A stretch of DNA of 64,000 nucleotides from Galaxea fascicularis (lineage: Eukaryota > Cnidaria > Anthozoa > Scleractinia > Euphylliidae), in NCBI GenBank assembly GCA_948470475.1, contig OX419341.1, forward strand, positions 3,209,084 to 3,273,083. Reading direction: 5' to 3'. Below the pieces are notes generated by a model. It was not told where the DNA came from. It saw nothing but the letters and a program-made list of their open reading frames with translations, and ran no database searches. Below are positions 46,772 through 59,582 of this stretch, in pieces. Within the stretch, counting starts at the first letter, position 1, and the number at the start of each line of letters is the position of its first letter. The position numbers and the translations under genes were made by a program.

Positions 46772-47836
46772 CAGTACCCTTAAACTAAGAATCTTGACAG
46801 ATTTTTGCTAGTCAGTTTCTTTAAATTAACAACAACTTTCCAAATGTCTTGTTAAAGCAATATCGCAAATACATGTACAAACAAAACGGAATCATTGACA
46901 GTTTCAAGATAAGAGACATCTCAAAGTTTCATAACGCGACAGGGTCACGTTCACCTCTGTCCCTTGTTAACATGATCAAAGCTGCAGAGACCTACACCGA
47001 GTAAACAAAACCAGAAATATAATTCTCACTCTTCAAGACGGCATTTGTATAACCTGTAGGTACCTTGAGGTGACAAAATCGGTGAAGCGAGGAATTTGAA
47101 AATTTTATATAGTTTTGTAAATTGTGATGAATCCTGGTCTTAATGAGAATTGACATACGTCATTTTCTTCCATTTTCCTACTGTTTCCTATCAAAACAAT
47201 GTTTGAAAGGATTAGTTTTGTACTCGTAACATGAATTCCTTTCCAGTCTTATTTTTCGTTTAATTATGAGAGTCGTTTCCCGCCTTCGGATGTCGTACGG
47301 CCCTGTGTCTTCAAAAAGAGTTTCGTTCTGTCATCGCCAAAGAGGCAATTCGACACCGTGTAGAATTTCAAGCGATTTTTTCTCTTGAACGTCACAGAAG
47401 CGTGAAGGCCTGAGAGCGCATTTGATTGCGTTCGATAGGGTGTAACATGACCCGGTTATTCGAAGAATTAAATCGCGCCTTATTGTTTATAAACTGGGTC
47501 TAGTGTGGTCCATCTGTAGTAAGCGAGCAGAAAACACTCTACTTTTTGTTACGAAATCAGGACACATAGGTGGGTGTATATCTGTGACAACTAAATTTAA
47601 CCTTAACAGCCCAAGGCATGTTTCCCCCTGCTTGCAAGGAATTCGGTGCGGTTAATCAGGACATGCTTGTGGAATTTTTTCCCGGCGTCTAAAGCCAGAG
47701 CTAATAATCTAATCTCTCTAGACCTTTACGGCTCCTTTCTGTCCTTACGGATACATGCTATTGTTGGGAAGTAATCCCAGTGCTTATTAGCCATCAACAG
47801 CCAGCTAACTCGTGGAACAAAGGGACAGAGACGAGG

Positions 47837-47844
47837 TATAAATA
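47837..47844 (+). promoter_or_regulatory. TATA box of DG-B
   Basis: TATAAATA in the context GAGGTATAAATATAAAG. A start site about 30 bp downstream (near 47870) would give a 220-base unspliced leader before the DG-B ATG. Based on motif and spacing only. Confidence 0.5.
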
Positions 47845-48089
47845 TAAAGATTACTGTAGAAAGCGTTTGTCATCGGCTCCTCAGAAGTAGGGCGGATATT
47901 TGCTGATATTTTCTCGCCATAAACCGTTTCCTTTAGGCGACAAGCCAAGCCACATATCACACTAGTTTGGCAGAAATTCGTGACTTACTTCTCCCTAGCA
48001 CTAAATAATCTAGTTAAACTGTTCTGTTTCACAGACATTTTGTTCGCCTAAAGCCAGTTATCGAGGGACAAAGTCAGAAGACCTTGGCC

Positions 48090-48269
48090 ATGGTCTGTAG
48101 AGCGCATCTGGTGAGCTCGCTCGTCTTGCTCTTAACACTAACAGTATTCGTGGACAGCGAACGAAGAGATGCTCAGTCGATGAACACCATTGACAATTCT
48201 CTGGCAGTTGTGGGAAGGATATTTATTTATTCGTTACCAAAGGAGGGAGAACTTCAAGCTCCATTGAAG
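48090..48269 (+). CDS. DAG1: DG-B exon 1 (signal peptide and start of Ig-like domain)
   Basis: 60 codons ending at donor AAG/GTGAGT, phase 0. Signal sequence is MVCRAHLVSSLVLLLTLTVF, followed by the Ala-Val-Val-Gly-Arg strand shared with DG-A. Confidence 0.9.
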
Positions 48270-51200
48270 GTGAGTGGTGGCCGCTAACTAACCGATTTGG
48301 GCCAAATTTCTCGTCAAGTTACGAGGTAAAATAAACAGACCGTAAATCTTTGTTTCGATACAAACTGTTTGATGTAAGGAATGTTCAGTGATGATTATTT
48401 TTGTCAGATTGTTCGTAGGAAACAATCTCTAGTTCTCTTTGTTTCTTTACCTAACCTTGCGAAGCACTGAAGTGAATCTATGTTACAATAGTAACCTCGT
48501 TCTCAAGTTATGTTGTGCTTTTGATATTCCTTTGTGACTGCAATGGAAATGATCTTTGTTTAGTATAGAAAGCTATGAAAGCATTACTCTTTTAACATAA
48601 AGGTGCGACTACAAACAGAGAAAAGCTCTTTAGCTGCTAGCGTGCGTGAGAGGTCTGTACGGACATTAAAACATGTCACCGCACCTAAAATGTTTCATAT
48701 GTGACAGCTAAACCGTGTGATACCAACATTTTTGCTGTGTGACTAACATGAGTTAGTATTGGTTGAAAGCAATTTTGCCAATAGTGGGTTGATCAGTTAG
48801 CATTTTCTATATACAGTATTAAAACGGGTTCCGTGGTGTCCTTTGTTGTGGTTTCGTGAAGCTGAAGAATGAGGGTGTTGTATCAAGAAGTTAAAACCCG
48901 CTGAAGTGTCAAATGGACAAAATGCAGGCTACATGCCTGTCATAGCAGGAAAATTCCCTGAAAACCGCGCTATGCGATTCGCCAGTTATCGCTGTTGTTT
49001 TATCAATTCGTGATCTGTAACAAGACGTGAATGCCACAGCTCTACACAGGAGCAAAAGAAATGATCGCACAATTAGTGTAGAAAAAAAAATTGCAGTCGA
49101 CAATTCCCGTTTGTCTGTACAGCATATGACGTCTGGAGTCAATACCTGTGTGGTTTCCGGTTTTTGCATCAATCAGTTTCTCGCCCTATTTCCACCTTGA
49201 AAGGAAAACATTGATCAAATATTCCAAATTATTTGTTTCTATTCAGTAAAAGTCGATTTTAAGGATAGATAAAATGCTTATTGTGGCATTACCTCATACG
49301 CATGTGTGCATGACTCCCAGACCAACTGGCTAGAATACCTCCCGCGCGAGTAATTATATCACGCAAAACTACAGGCTTGCTCTATCTGCTCGATCACCCA
49401 GGAATATTATTTTCCCCTGTAATATTGCTTTGGTTGCAAAAAGTTATAGAAGACGAACGTTTTCGTAATGAAATAGGGCTCATATTCGACCACAATTTAA
49501 TTGAAACACACTTCCTGTTTGGATATGGTCGGAAATATGGGAATGGATTTATCCCTTAGCTATAAACGGATGTTCGAAAATCCTTTGCTTTATTATTTGC
49601 ATATAGAAATGAAAGAACAAAAAATGGAAATAGGGTGTCAACAGGGAAGAACTTAATCTTATGTCATTTTCCTTTTTCCTGTGATATCTTTCAAAATTGT
49701 TTATCTTAAAGCCCCGGCTAAAGGATCAAACATTTTCATCCAACATCATGTTGGATAAGCATGTTTGATCGTTTAGCCGCCTCTCTCAACATTGCACTTG
49801 AATGGCTTCCAATGCTTGATGTAGATCAAACATTCTAATCAAAACATTTGCTTCACACGCAAATGTTTAACCGTTTAGCCACCTCTTCAAACAAAGCAAG
49901 GGCGAGCGAAAGCGCAAAAAGGCAACCAATGAGAATGCGAATCTGTGGACGTACACGTCATAATTTCAGCGGTAACACGCATAAGGCGTTATGTGGGCTC
50001 ACTTTGCGCAATGTTTGATCAAACATTGTTTGCTCGTTTAGCCACCCCATGTGGTGTGTAACGAAAACGATGTTGGATGAAAAATGTTTGATCGTTTAGC
50101 CAGGGACTAAGAAGGCCGCAAAAAGTTCGATCACACAGTCACCATCGACACAGTTATCATTAGTTATACATCAGCGAGCGAGACAAAACATAAACCACAC
50201 GAAATGAGCCTTAAACAGAAATAGCATTTAAACAAATGTACTATTGATCATGGAAACAGCAAATGTTTTGGCATTTTCTTGAGGACTGAATTGTTGTGGA
50301 GTTATGATTCCGGCAAATTGTTAAAGGAATTTAAGCAAACTTAAACTTGAAACGTGAGGTCAATCCTGTTTTGTCTAATTTGAAGTCTTACAGCGGAAAT
50401 AATGCTCAATGGGATAAAAACCACAATCGGCCTATACAGTCAAGAGCCAAATCCCTCAAGCATGCCTGGTACTATAATTCCAACGCTATGCGGCCATTTT
50501 CTCTCTTTCTATTCTTCAAATGTCAAAATATACATATTCTAAGGAATAAGTTAAAATCACATCCAAGGCAGCCCCCCCCCCTCCTCCCGTGTGAAATCAT
50601 TTTGCCATGATGTTGCAATGCAAATTCTTCTCTCATATGCCCCCGGCTACATTTCCAGTGGTAGCGGTTCTGAGAATCTGTGTAAACATCACGTTTTTTC
50701 ATCTGCTTTGATCACTTCCTTGATTCTCATAACCTGTATGTTTTATCAATAAATGAATTTGTGAGGAAAAATTGATTATTGGTCATTTTAGGGCTTAAAG
50801 GGTTGAAAGGCTTTGTCTAATGGAACTTGTGGTGTTTGGGTCAAAGTGGACAAAATTGCCATTCGATGTTTCAAAAAGATAGTGTCAAGTAATTACTCGC
50901 CATCAAAAAGAATCTCATAATTAAGTGAAGTACGATCGTCCGGGTGAGTGTAGTCCTGAGAAGGACTGTTTGTGGTGACATTAGGGAGTTTAAGATTCTA
51001 CGACGCGACGGCAACGAAAACGTCATTTCAAAATACAACTTCTCGTTTGTGTAACTCTTTCGAGATTATTCAGTTTGTTTAACATGAAAAATGCTGGCGA
51101 GCTGGCCAGAGCTTAAATTACTATGAACGATGTTAAAGCAAAGAAAGAGAAAGGAAAAACATTTTGGTACATTTCTTTGCCGTCCTCTGCGAAACAACAA

Positions 51201-54200
51201 CGTGAAATGACCAAATTTCGGGTTTTCTCGAGAACGTGAGTGTGTGGTGACAAGTTTTTCTTTCTCTTTCTTTGCTTTAACATCGTTCACAGTAATTTAG
51301 AACCTGGGCAGCTCACCAGCATTTTTCATGTTAAACAAACTGGAATAATCTCGAAAGAGTTGCAGAAACGAGAAGTTGTATTTTGAAATAACGTTTACGT
51401 TGCCGTCGCGTCGTAGAATCTTAAACTCCCTAATATTGACTGACGTTTCGAGAACCTGAACAGAAGTCATCATCAGAGTCAAGTGACGGATTTGTTTAAC
51501 GTCAGTAGATGGTATAAGTACTCTGGTCGTTGATGTGATTGGTCAACGAAGTCGTGATGTTATTGGTCGACTGTCAGTTAAGCCTAGTTGTCATTGGCTG
51601 TCAAGACTGTACACAGTGATTGGTGCGTTTCGATCCGTCTTTTGTTAGTCTAATGTGTGTACGTGTATTGTTAGTAAAATTAGTCGGTCTGTTGTTTGTC
51701 TGTGGTAAACAGTGATTGGTGCGTTTCGATCCGTCTTTTGTTAGACTAATGTCTGTACGTGTGTCGTTGTCGGTCAGTCTGTTGTTAGTCCGTTGTTTAT
51801 GTCGTCGACAAGTCGTTTGTAAGGGGCGGGAAGTTGTAAGCAACGGTTTAGTGGTGTCTGTTCTAAGTTAGTAAACCAGCTTTCCAGTACGATCCGTTGG
51901 TAGTAATTAGTACTATATGTAACACATTCGGCAGAGTCCCAGTCGATCCTGTGGTTTGTCTGTAAATGGTGTTCCGCAATGTTATTGTTGAGGTCACCAT
52001 TTCTCGTCGCTCGTTTGTGTTCAGTCAGTCTTACGTTCAAGTTTCTGCCGGTCTCACCGATATAGGTGGCCTGGCAGTCGCAGCATTTGATCTTGTAAAC
52101 TGCTCCTTGTCGGTTTATGTCAGTAGTTGCCGTAAAGTGGTGATGGGTTTGTGAGCAACACGGATGTTGTAGGGCTGTAGGATGCGTGCAATGGTTTACA
52201 CTGATCAGTTTACACTGATCGATTTTTCCTAGTTCGCTTGGGAAAAGTGAACTGGCCAATAATTTTGCAATCCATGGCTATAGCGCTAGCCGTTCGAGGC
52301 CAAAAGCAATTAGCCCAAGCGTCTATGTACCAGTAGATTATTTGTTAACAAAATGGGTGACTTTTCTATTGTAAAGCCTGGTTTGAATGAATGCACTCGG
52401 TTCGCTGCTCGAGAATCGCAGCTTGTCCGCACGCAAACCGAATCAGACCAGAACCGCGGGCTCACAGGCTAGGCGCACACACGCCATATCTACAAAAAGT
52501 AAGAGCACGCGTGTGTCGCGCATGCTCAAATGCTAATCTTGTCGACTCGAAATATATGAAGTTTCGTAACTTTAGCCGCTTATATTTCCGCTTTCGCTCG
52601 GTAGATTTTTTCCTTTTTTCGGTAACAACTAAGATCAAGTGACTGCGTATATAGTCCGACTTTTAAAAAATTCTGTAGGTAGGAAAAAAATTAAGAAAGC
52701 AATAATCAAAAAGTAGTTTTATTCTTAATCTGCCCTACATAATTTTTTTTAACTGAAATATTTTGAAGATCATTCGTGGTAACATATAATATAGAAGTTT
52801 GAGAAGATTTCACCGACCTGTTTTTTAAATAAGATAAAAGATTTCGTTTTTAGGGGCTCAACTGAATGCGTCATATGGTTGCCATGGTAACCGGTTTTCT
52901 GAAATTAATGTCATGTAATGAATCTATGATATTTCTTTTATTTCTGTGGTAAATTTCATAGTGATACGATGAACCAAACATAATTTAGAAAAGAATTTGT
53001 AGAACTTGTCTCGGGTAAATGAAAACTATTTCGAACCACCTTAAATGATAATTGTAATATTAACAGCAATAATTTGCTTTTATTTTTACATTTCTTCAGG
53101 TGGTTCAGAGAGGGCAGTCCTCATTACCTCAATGGCTCTCCTTTGACGTAGACAAATCAGACCTCATTGGTGTCCCATCATGGCGTGATAGAGGCGAGCT
53201 CTACCTCGACTTTCAATCTAAGGACGGAAATTTAAAACATTCATTAAAAATTGACGTCAGAGACTTAAGAGATAGTGTCGAGATGGTGCCTTTATCAAAG
53301 TCAAATAACACGAAATTCTCCTCATACCCGGCACCAAGTTGTCCGAAGGGTCTTCCCGTCACGGTGGCGTCGATCGTTTTTGATTACCATTTGGGAAAAC
53401 TTAAGGGACAATCGAGAGTAGAAATCTTGAGAAAAGTAAGTGATTTTGCCGACGTGGATGTAAGAAACCTTCACTTGTTAGCTGGCAAAGGACACAAAAC
53501 AGCGTTTGGTTTGAAGGATGTCATAACCATTACAGCGGGACCAGGGAATGTTGCAGATTCCAGGCAGCCTGGGGTCGTGGTTTCTTGGCAAATTGGCTGC
53601 GGAATCGACATTCCTGGTAAGTTAGGTTTCACCGACCCGGTTTTTACTTCTAACAGCCAGGCTGGCGGGGGGGGGGGGAGTTGTGGTTAGTGGGATATTG
53701 ATATGCCCAATTTTGTCCCAAATAATACCAACATATCTTAAAGTTGTGAAAATGTTCAAACCGCTTACCCAAAAATATCTATATTTGGAATCATGCTGAA
53801 CACCAAAAATTCAGGAAAAACTCTATATTTTATACCCGTTAATTGACAAAAAATACCCCAATCTTCTGGCGAGATCTGAAGAGTGCTCAGCAACCATCAA
53901 AACAACGATAAACATACCTCAAAATTTACAGTAAGTCTGCACCGCAGCAAAGTACTGCTGAAAGAAGCTTACAGTCTATTAGTCTGGATAGCCGAGAGTG
54001 GAAGCCAGGTTTTTGTTTTTTCGCTCGTCCTTTCGTCCTTCCCGCCATGATCGTGATAGTCTGTGCGGCTCTAACATTTCTTGAATAGTTTTTTGTCTTC
54101 TGTTTCAATCACGGGTCGCTGTCATATACCCATAATTTTTTAAAAAGTGAATAAATTTATATTTCCGAATTTCCGTGTTCCCGCAGGAGCGCGTGTAGCC

Positions 54201-56129
54201 TCGTCCCTGAAGACGATGACAGAAAATGGTGCTTTCGAGCAATCGCTTGGGCTCCCTGTGAGTGAATGGCACATTGACGTCGGTGAGCCCAAAGAGCCAA
54301 GAAATCGAGCTCGCAGACAAGCTGCGGAAGGCAAGCCTGTTAAGCTCAACAAACTTACAGCCAGAAGAAATGCCCGTGCAATCCAGCCGACTCCTACACC
54401 AACTCTAACTGTTGCTCCTCCGACTGCGGTTGTCGCTAGCGTCACAATTACTATTACCAGGACAAGTTCGGTCGCTCCGACTTCAACTGCTGCGCCCACT
54501 ACAACACCGGTGGCTCCGACTACTACCGAGGGACTGACGACTACCGAGAGACCGACGACTACCGAAAGACCGGCGACTACCAAAGCACCTACAACAACCG
54601 AAGCACCTACGACTACCACGAAACCGACCACCACGGAAAAACCGACTACAACCGAATGGCCAACCACAGCCGAGCGACTGACCACGACGGAGAAACGTAC
54701 AACAACTGAAAAGCCAACCACGGCGGAACAACCTACTACGACGGAAAAACGTACAACTCCCGAAGAACCAACGACCAAAGAAGTTACCACGACTGAACAA
54801 CCGACCACGTTGCCAGCCACTACACCAACACAACCAAGCACAACAAAGGAAGCTGAATCAACAACAGCTGAAGTGTCCAGTACAACTGTTGAAATAACAT
54901 TTCCTCCCGCAACAACGAAAAAATCATCCACACCGAAAGCAACCATGACAACGGAAGAACCAGAAACGCCTATGCTGTCTGTAAGCGTGAAACCTGTTAC
55001 AAAGACAACCAAAGCAGACGATGAGGGACCCACCTTAGTGAACGCCATCGACCGTCTAAATATTCACCGTGGGCAAGGGCTACTGTTCCAGATCCCCGAG
55101 GACATGTTTTATGACAAAGAAGACATGCTTACTCCAAACTTGACTCTGTCGATGAAGACAATCAAAGGGAAACCGATGCCCAAGCATTTATGGATAAAGT
55201 TCGATGCTGAAAACCAGGTCATTTACGCTTTTCCTGTCGACAAAGAGACTATTGGAACTTATGAGTTTGTAATCATTGCTTCTGACAGCGACAAACATCA
55301 AGATCATGATGCCTTTACGGTGGAGGTGTTTGATGATGATACCGAGACTTTCAACCATCAGTTTGAACTTGTACTGGACTATGATTTCAAGGAATTCTCT
55401 GATGACTTGGTCACTAGGTTAGAACTTTTAAACACACTTGCCTTGTATTTCAGCTTGAATATAAGCAACATCAGGGTGCGAGAGTTCACTGAAGGATCTG
55501 TCATCTTGAAATTCCACCTCGACACGATCCCAGAATACGAATGTGATTCTCTTATAAAGAGAAAATTCTTCGACGATGAAGGTGGTGTTAGTTCCAGGTT
55601 AAATAACACTCTGCTCCCTAAGTTTCCAGTAAAATCCGGATCGTTTCAACCCCTCGGACCATGCAAAGGGGGAGAAATTGGTGCTGTCGGTGCGGCCCCA
55701 TCGGGCAAATGGGAGACGTATGTTATCATCCCTGCCGTCATTTTAGCAGTTGTTCTGCTGGTAATTATGGTTTGTCTCTTCCTGGTGATACGCTCACGTC
55801 GCAGGCGAAAGATGTCGTTAGGAGATAAGGATGGATCGGTGTTCAAGAAAAAGCCGGCTGTTCTTCAAGAGGAGTACGAAGTCAAAGAAAGGTTGCTGAA
55901 ACAACCACTTGTCTTACCGAACGAGAAGCCGCCGTTAGCGCCTCCCATGCATCCCCGAAGCCCCTCTCTGAAGCACGCTAACGGATACGAGCCCCACTCA
56001 ACGGGGTACCAAGCACCCTCTTTCACTTCTAGTAGATCTCCAAGCAGCCAAACTACGTCGGGCGGGAGCAGCCCTCGAAAGCCAACGTATTCGGGATATC
56101 GGCTCCCCCCAGCGTATGTGCCGCCGTAA
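48090..56129 (+). CDS. DAG1: Dystroglycan (DG-B), canonical architecture, complete
   Basis: Join 48090-48269, 53100-53616, 54187-56129 gives 879 residues. Order: signal peptide (~1-23); Ig-like CADG domain (AVVGRIFIYSLP...WLSFDV); S6-like domain ending IGCGIDIPG; furin-type site RNRARRQ (~274); Thr/Pro mucin region (~302-494) opening with QPTPTPTLTVAPPT; CADG (~515-619); SEA (~621-725) with the autocleavage pair Gly669-Ser670 in FTEGSVILKF; membrane span (~744-767); basic juxtamembrane RSRRRRK; and tail ending PPAYVPP. The family is cut into alpha and beta chains at the SEA Gly-Ser, carries ligand-binding O-glycans on the mucin, and binds dystrophin/utrophin through the C-terminal PPxY. Length is close to vertebrate dystroglycan (about 895). 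ATG 48090 has a strong context (GGCCATGG); no alternative better fits the signal peptide. Confidence 0.96.
49706..50110. mobile_element. About 405-bp MITE in DG-B intron 1
   Basis: Ends AAGCCCCGGCTAAAGGATCA and, inverted, TTAGTCCCTGGCTAAACGAT match over about 43 bases including CAAACATTTTCATCCAACAT. The inside repeats the GTTTGATC/GATCAAAC and CGTTTAGCC motifs several times. Confidence 0.8.
50981..51433. mobile_element. About 453-bp fold-back element in DG-B intron 1
   Basis: Arms of well over 150 bases starting TTAGGGAGTTTAAGATTCTA and containing CGACGCGACGGCAACG are inverted around 51205. The element touches the Penelope-like fragment that follows. Non-coding. Confidence 0.85.
51437..52290 (-). 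mobile_element. Penelope-like element 3' fragment with GIY-YIG endonuclease
   Basis: The frame 51774-52259 (minus) reads GAVYKIKCCDCQATYIGETG then Arg-Asn-Leu-Asn-Val-Arg-Leu-Thr-Glu-His. The V-Y-x-I-x-C...C...Y-I-G-E-T...R...E-H pattern is the GIY-YIG nuclease domain of Penelope-like retroelements, which follows their reverse transcriptase. No reverse transcriptase precedes it here, so this is a 5'-truncated copy. Downstream lies a terminal sequence with GACGTTTCGAGAACCTGAAC. It sits antisense in DG-B intron 1. Confidence 0.85.
51613..51770. repeat. Two ~60-bp direct repeats in the Penelope-like 3' region
   Basis: ACAGTGATTGGTGCGTTTCG followed by ATCCGTCTTTTGTTAG occurs at 51613 and 51710 with minor differences, 97 bp apart. 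Confidence 0.8.
53100..53616 (+). CDS. DAG1: DG-B exon 2 (Ig-like and S6-like domains)
   Basis: 517 nt from acceptor CATTTCTTCAG to donor CCTG/GTAAGT, phase 0 in and phase 1 out as in DG-A. It contains LPQWLSFDVDKSDLIGVPSW and AGPGNVADSRQPGVVVSW. A G13 run starts about 50 bp past the donor. Confidence 0.94.
54187..56129 (+). CDS. DAG1: DG-B exon 3 (furin site, mucin, CADG, SEA, membrane span, tail)
   Basis: 1943 nt from acceptor GTTCCCGCAG to the TAA stop; the first two bases complete a Gly codon. The mucin part is a run of Thr-Thr-Thr-Glu-x-Pro repeats (54530-54830), giving a long antisense open frame that is not a gene. Confidence 0.96.
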
Positions 56130-57540
56130 GGACACGAGAAAATATACTTAAGGACTTTGTTTGTGGCACTGACAAGATCTCGGCGGGAAGATGTTTGAGA
56201 CGTACGGTATGGAAGCTAACCATATTACGAAAACAACATGATAACAACTCGACAATTAGGACGTTTAATGAACGTTAGCTCGTGAACTTTGTTTTGAAAT
56301 TATAGTTTAAGAAAAAAAAGGGAAATTAACAGATTCGCGAAGGAAAAAGAACTGCTTCTGAATGCTCATGCTTCAGTATTCATAACTCAGAGCGTAGGGC
56401 AAATTTGCACGACGCTACTCTCGTAAAGTTAGTCCTAATTGTCGATAAGGAAGCATGGTCGCAAATTGAACACAACTGTTTTATTGTGCAAGTCTCCCAA
56501 AAATAATTTTTAAGTACACTGTACTGTTGCAGTGACAACGTAAAAATACATGTATAAACAAAGATTGTACTGATTTTTTAACAAGCTTTGCCAAGGATAA
56601 AATTACTTATTTTTTAAAAATCTCAAGCTGTATGCAGTTTTGTTTCGAACAAAAAAACCTTGTATTTAGATTAACATTTTTTTTTTCGTAGCTTCGTCAA
56701 AATATTGATATTTTCTAACCAAACATCATGAACAAACGCTTAGGTGTCTATTGTTTAGTATCATCTTAAAACGTGAAAATCGGCTTAAACGTCTGGTTGC
56801 TTTTAAACCAACACTCGCTCACGAAAGTCAGCTTATAAAGACGAGAAGGGAAAACAAAACTGAATGGAGTCTTCGTTGTAAAACAACAGCAAAAAAGGCA
56901 TTTTTCTTTTCAAGGATCTCCTCATGTAGATAATCTTTTAGCAATCACAGTCTATAAGTTTTCTTCCACTGAAGCAAAGGCGTGAGTCACCTCACACATG
57001 ATAATAAATATTCGTTTGAGATACCACCGATACTTTACTGACTCGCGGTTCAGCCACGACTCTAACCTTTCAACAAGAACATCGGCAAATAGCTTTAAAA
57101 ATTTCATTGAATAGCCCGCGCTAAAGGATTTCCTGTACATACTCAGATGGTGGGAGGAAAAGGTGTTAAAGACAGTCTAGACTTTCTTAGTTCCGCGGCC
57201 AACAAAAGACCGTTTGTACCTCAGACGTAATAAAGTCGAGCCGAAGTTTTCCTGCCAAAAGGGCGCCTTTCTGGAGCGAGTTAATTTGATTAAGATTTCC
57301 ATTTTCACCACAAAATTTTATGGCGAGGGTATTATTTTTCAGCCAGTTATACTTATGCTTAATGAGATACATATTTTTAAGGCTATTATCTCTGTATTTC
57401 ACTACTTCATAAAAGGCTTTTAAAGATTAAACTGATATTTTAAGCGTTGCTGCTTCACCACTAATGGTTGACCTGCTAAACGACAGAATTTCCGTCTTAA
57501 ATACTACGTCCCTCTTAGCAAATTTACACAGCTACAGCAG
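56130..57540. other. DG-B 3' UTR and downstream sequence
   Basis: AT-rich sequence after the stop. No AATAAA is seen close to the stop; the nearest plus-strand AATAAA is at about 57003. No further gene recognised. Confidence 0.4.
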
Positions 57541-57544
57541 GGTG

Positions 57545-57990
57545 CTTTTGCGAAAAATGGGTACACTTTTGGATTTCAACACGGAAAAGTGACGAAATCC
57601 TTGTGTCGGACGACAAACATTAGCAAGGGAAAGTACTCTCATCGGCTTTCATTTGAATGGTCACACTTTAGGATTTCATTCTTAGACTCAAACGTTAGAA
57701 CAACCTTGTACAGCATAATAAACAGCATCATACGAAAGTAATACTCAGCGGCTTTCATTTAAATGGTCACACTTTGGGATTTCATCTCCAGACGACTAAA
57801 AAAGTTAGAACAAATACCGAAAAGTGAACAGAACCACTGCTTTCATTTGCACGGTTACAAGTCGTCATTTCGTCCAAAAACGGGAAATTTGGAATTATCT
57901 TGTGCAGAAAAATTAAAAGTAGCTCATGGAAACGTATTGCTCTGGAGTTTTCATTTCCTTGCTCACACCCCAGAATTTCTTGCTCAGACC
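57545..57990. repeat. Degenerate tandem repeat, ~88-106-bp units
   Basis: The motif GGCTTTCATTTGAATGGTCA followed by CACTTTAGGATTTCAT starts at 57644 and recurs at 57750 (TTTAAATGGTCACACTTTGG), in weaker form at 57838 and about 57942, with a partial copy near 57553. I believe this style of repeat is common in coral genomes, but have not checked it. Confidence 0.7.
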
Positions 57991-57999
57991 ACGAAAAAC

Positions 58000-59184
58000 T
58001 AAGGCAACCTTCCACAGAATATTAAATTGCGCCTCTTCACAACACCAAGAATACGTTTCGTTACTCCGTCCGAAGATGCGATAGTGTGAACCGCCATGCA
58101 CAGGATAATAAACATTAACAACACAGATCACCACAAAATGAAATTAGGATAGAAATCGACTCTTAGGCCTCCGTCTAGAATCACACATATTTCTCAAGAG
58201 CGTTCTAATTGAATGAACGGCCACGCCCTGTTTCAGGGAAAGACGAGTTTTAAAAACTGGGTGCGACGTATAATAACTGATAACACGCAGTGGGACTGAC
58301 ATGCAAGCGACGTATGTGAATTATTCCAAGAATGTGATGACGAAATAGGTTCACGAGCTGCCAAGTTTCCATGGACACGGCGCGTGCGCACAGGCAAATG
58401 GCGCTGATTTAAACATTTTGACAGGTAACTGAAAGGCCTAAATGTGCTACTTTTGTGTAGCGTTTTAGTACAATCATCCCGCGTTCTGGTCTTAATCGTA
58501 ATTTTGTATAATGTCAATATACACGAATAAAAAAATTGCGTGACCTCTTCGTGATCGTGCGTACAATTCGTGACTAATTCCGTGATCATGCAAGGGAAAA
58601 AGAAAAGAAAAAAAATCAGTTCAACGAAAAAAGAAGAGAAATGCAGAGGGTGTCCACTGCCAAAAAAAATTTCTGCGTAAACAAATGGCACAAAAAAATA
58701 GCTAAAAATTATCGTGCAAGCTAAAAATACCTTACTCTCATCCCCCTCCCACCCCCATCACTTCTTTAATGGCCCATCCTTTGCTCAAGGTCGTGCCGTA
58801 GGCGTTTTGTGGACATAATTTTACAGTGGTGGTTAGCACGAAATCCGACGAGGTAAATGTCCGCCCCAATCCCCTCCCTCCCGAACCTTTGATGGCACTA
58901 CTCAATAAATTATGGAAATGAATCAAGACCAAAGTGTACTATGAATAGCATTAACTAATTGAGTTTATTTATTTTTTCAGATATGTGTTTCATTAGCATA
59001 AATTTCTGCGGATTCTGCGGACAAAAAGTCCTTGTTAGCATATTCGTGTTTTGTTACATAAGCACATTTCACTCGCGTTAAGTTTATGGTATAAAAATGA
59101 ACTAGCCAATTGAGCAAAACACAATGAATTTATATTCGATATATTCCCTTAGAGGAGATTCTCAACTACATGAAAAAAGAACAG
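58000..59184. other. Intergenic sequence, nothing specific seen
   Basis: A 152-codon minus-strand frame (58233-58691) exists but shows no domain, signal or splice support; the region is otherwise AT-rich with a C-rich patch at 58738-58760. Confidence 0.4.
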
Positions 59185-59582
59185 TAGAGAGATTAAACTC
59201 CACGTTTACGGCGCCGTAGGTGACCATTGCGTATCGTGCTAGCTTCTCGTGCATACCCCAAATAGACTGGCGCCATGCCATCCAGCGAAAGTTAGCATTA
59301 ATTTTCAAAATGTCCATACAGTCGTCTCTCTGCAGTGGATTGTGTTTAACTCACATCCATCAATTCATCCATGTACAAATGGAAAAAAAAAAAACAACGT
59401 TAAATTAAAGCGTTCGAGTATCTGACAACGATGAAATAATGCCTGAGGTTTTACGCACGTTTGTCACGGACGTCAAAACCAACCTCCTCACCGTTGAAAA
59501 CGGGAAACGTGAAAAATGACGGGAAAAATTGGACACGTGGTTATCTCTGCCGTTTGCCGTAAACGTGATTCTTAATAGAGAG
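59185..59582. mobile_element. MITE with AGAGAGATTAA...CACGTTTACGGC termini, copy 1
   Basis: Left TAGAGAGATTAAACTCCACG and right (inverted) CTCTCTATTAAGAATCACGT share a common pattern followed by TTTACGGC. Arms about 30 bases. Confidence 0.65.

Noticed and set aside
54140..55048. 302-codon minus-strand frame, Val/Ser-rich
   Set aside because: Exact antisense of the DG-B mucin repeats and upstream exon; Thr/Pro codons read backward rarely give stops. No motif or splice support.
58233..58691. 152-codon minus-strand frame
   Set aside because: Contains a Phe-rich stretch caused by an A-rich tract on the other strand; no family resemblance.
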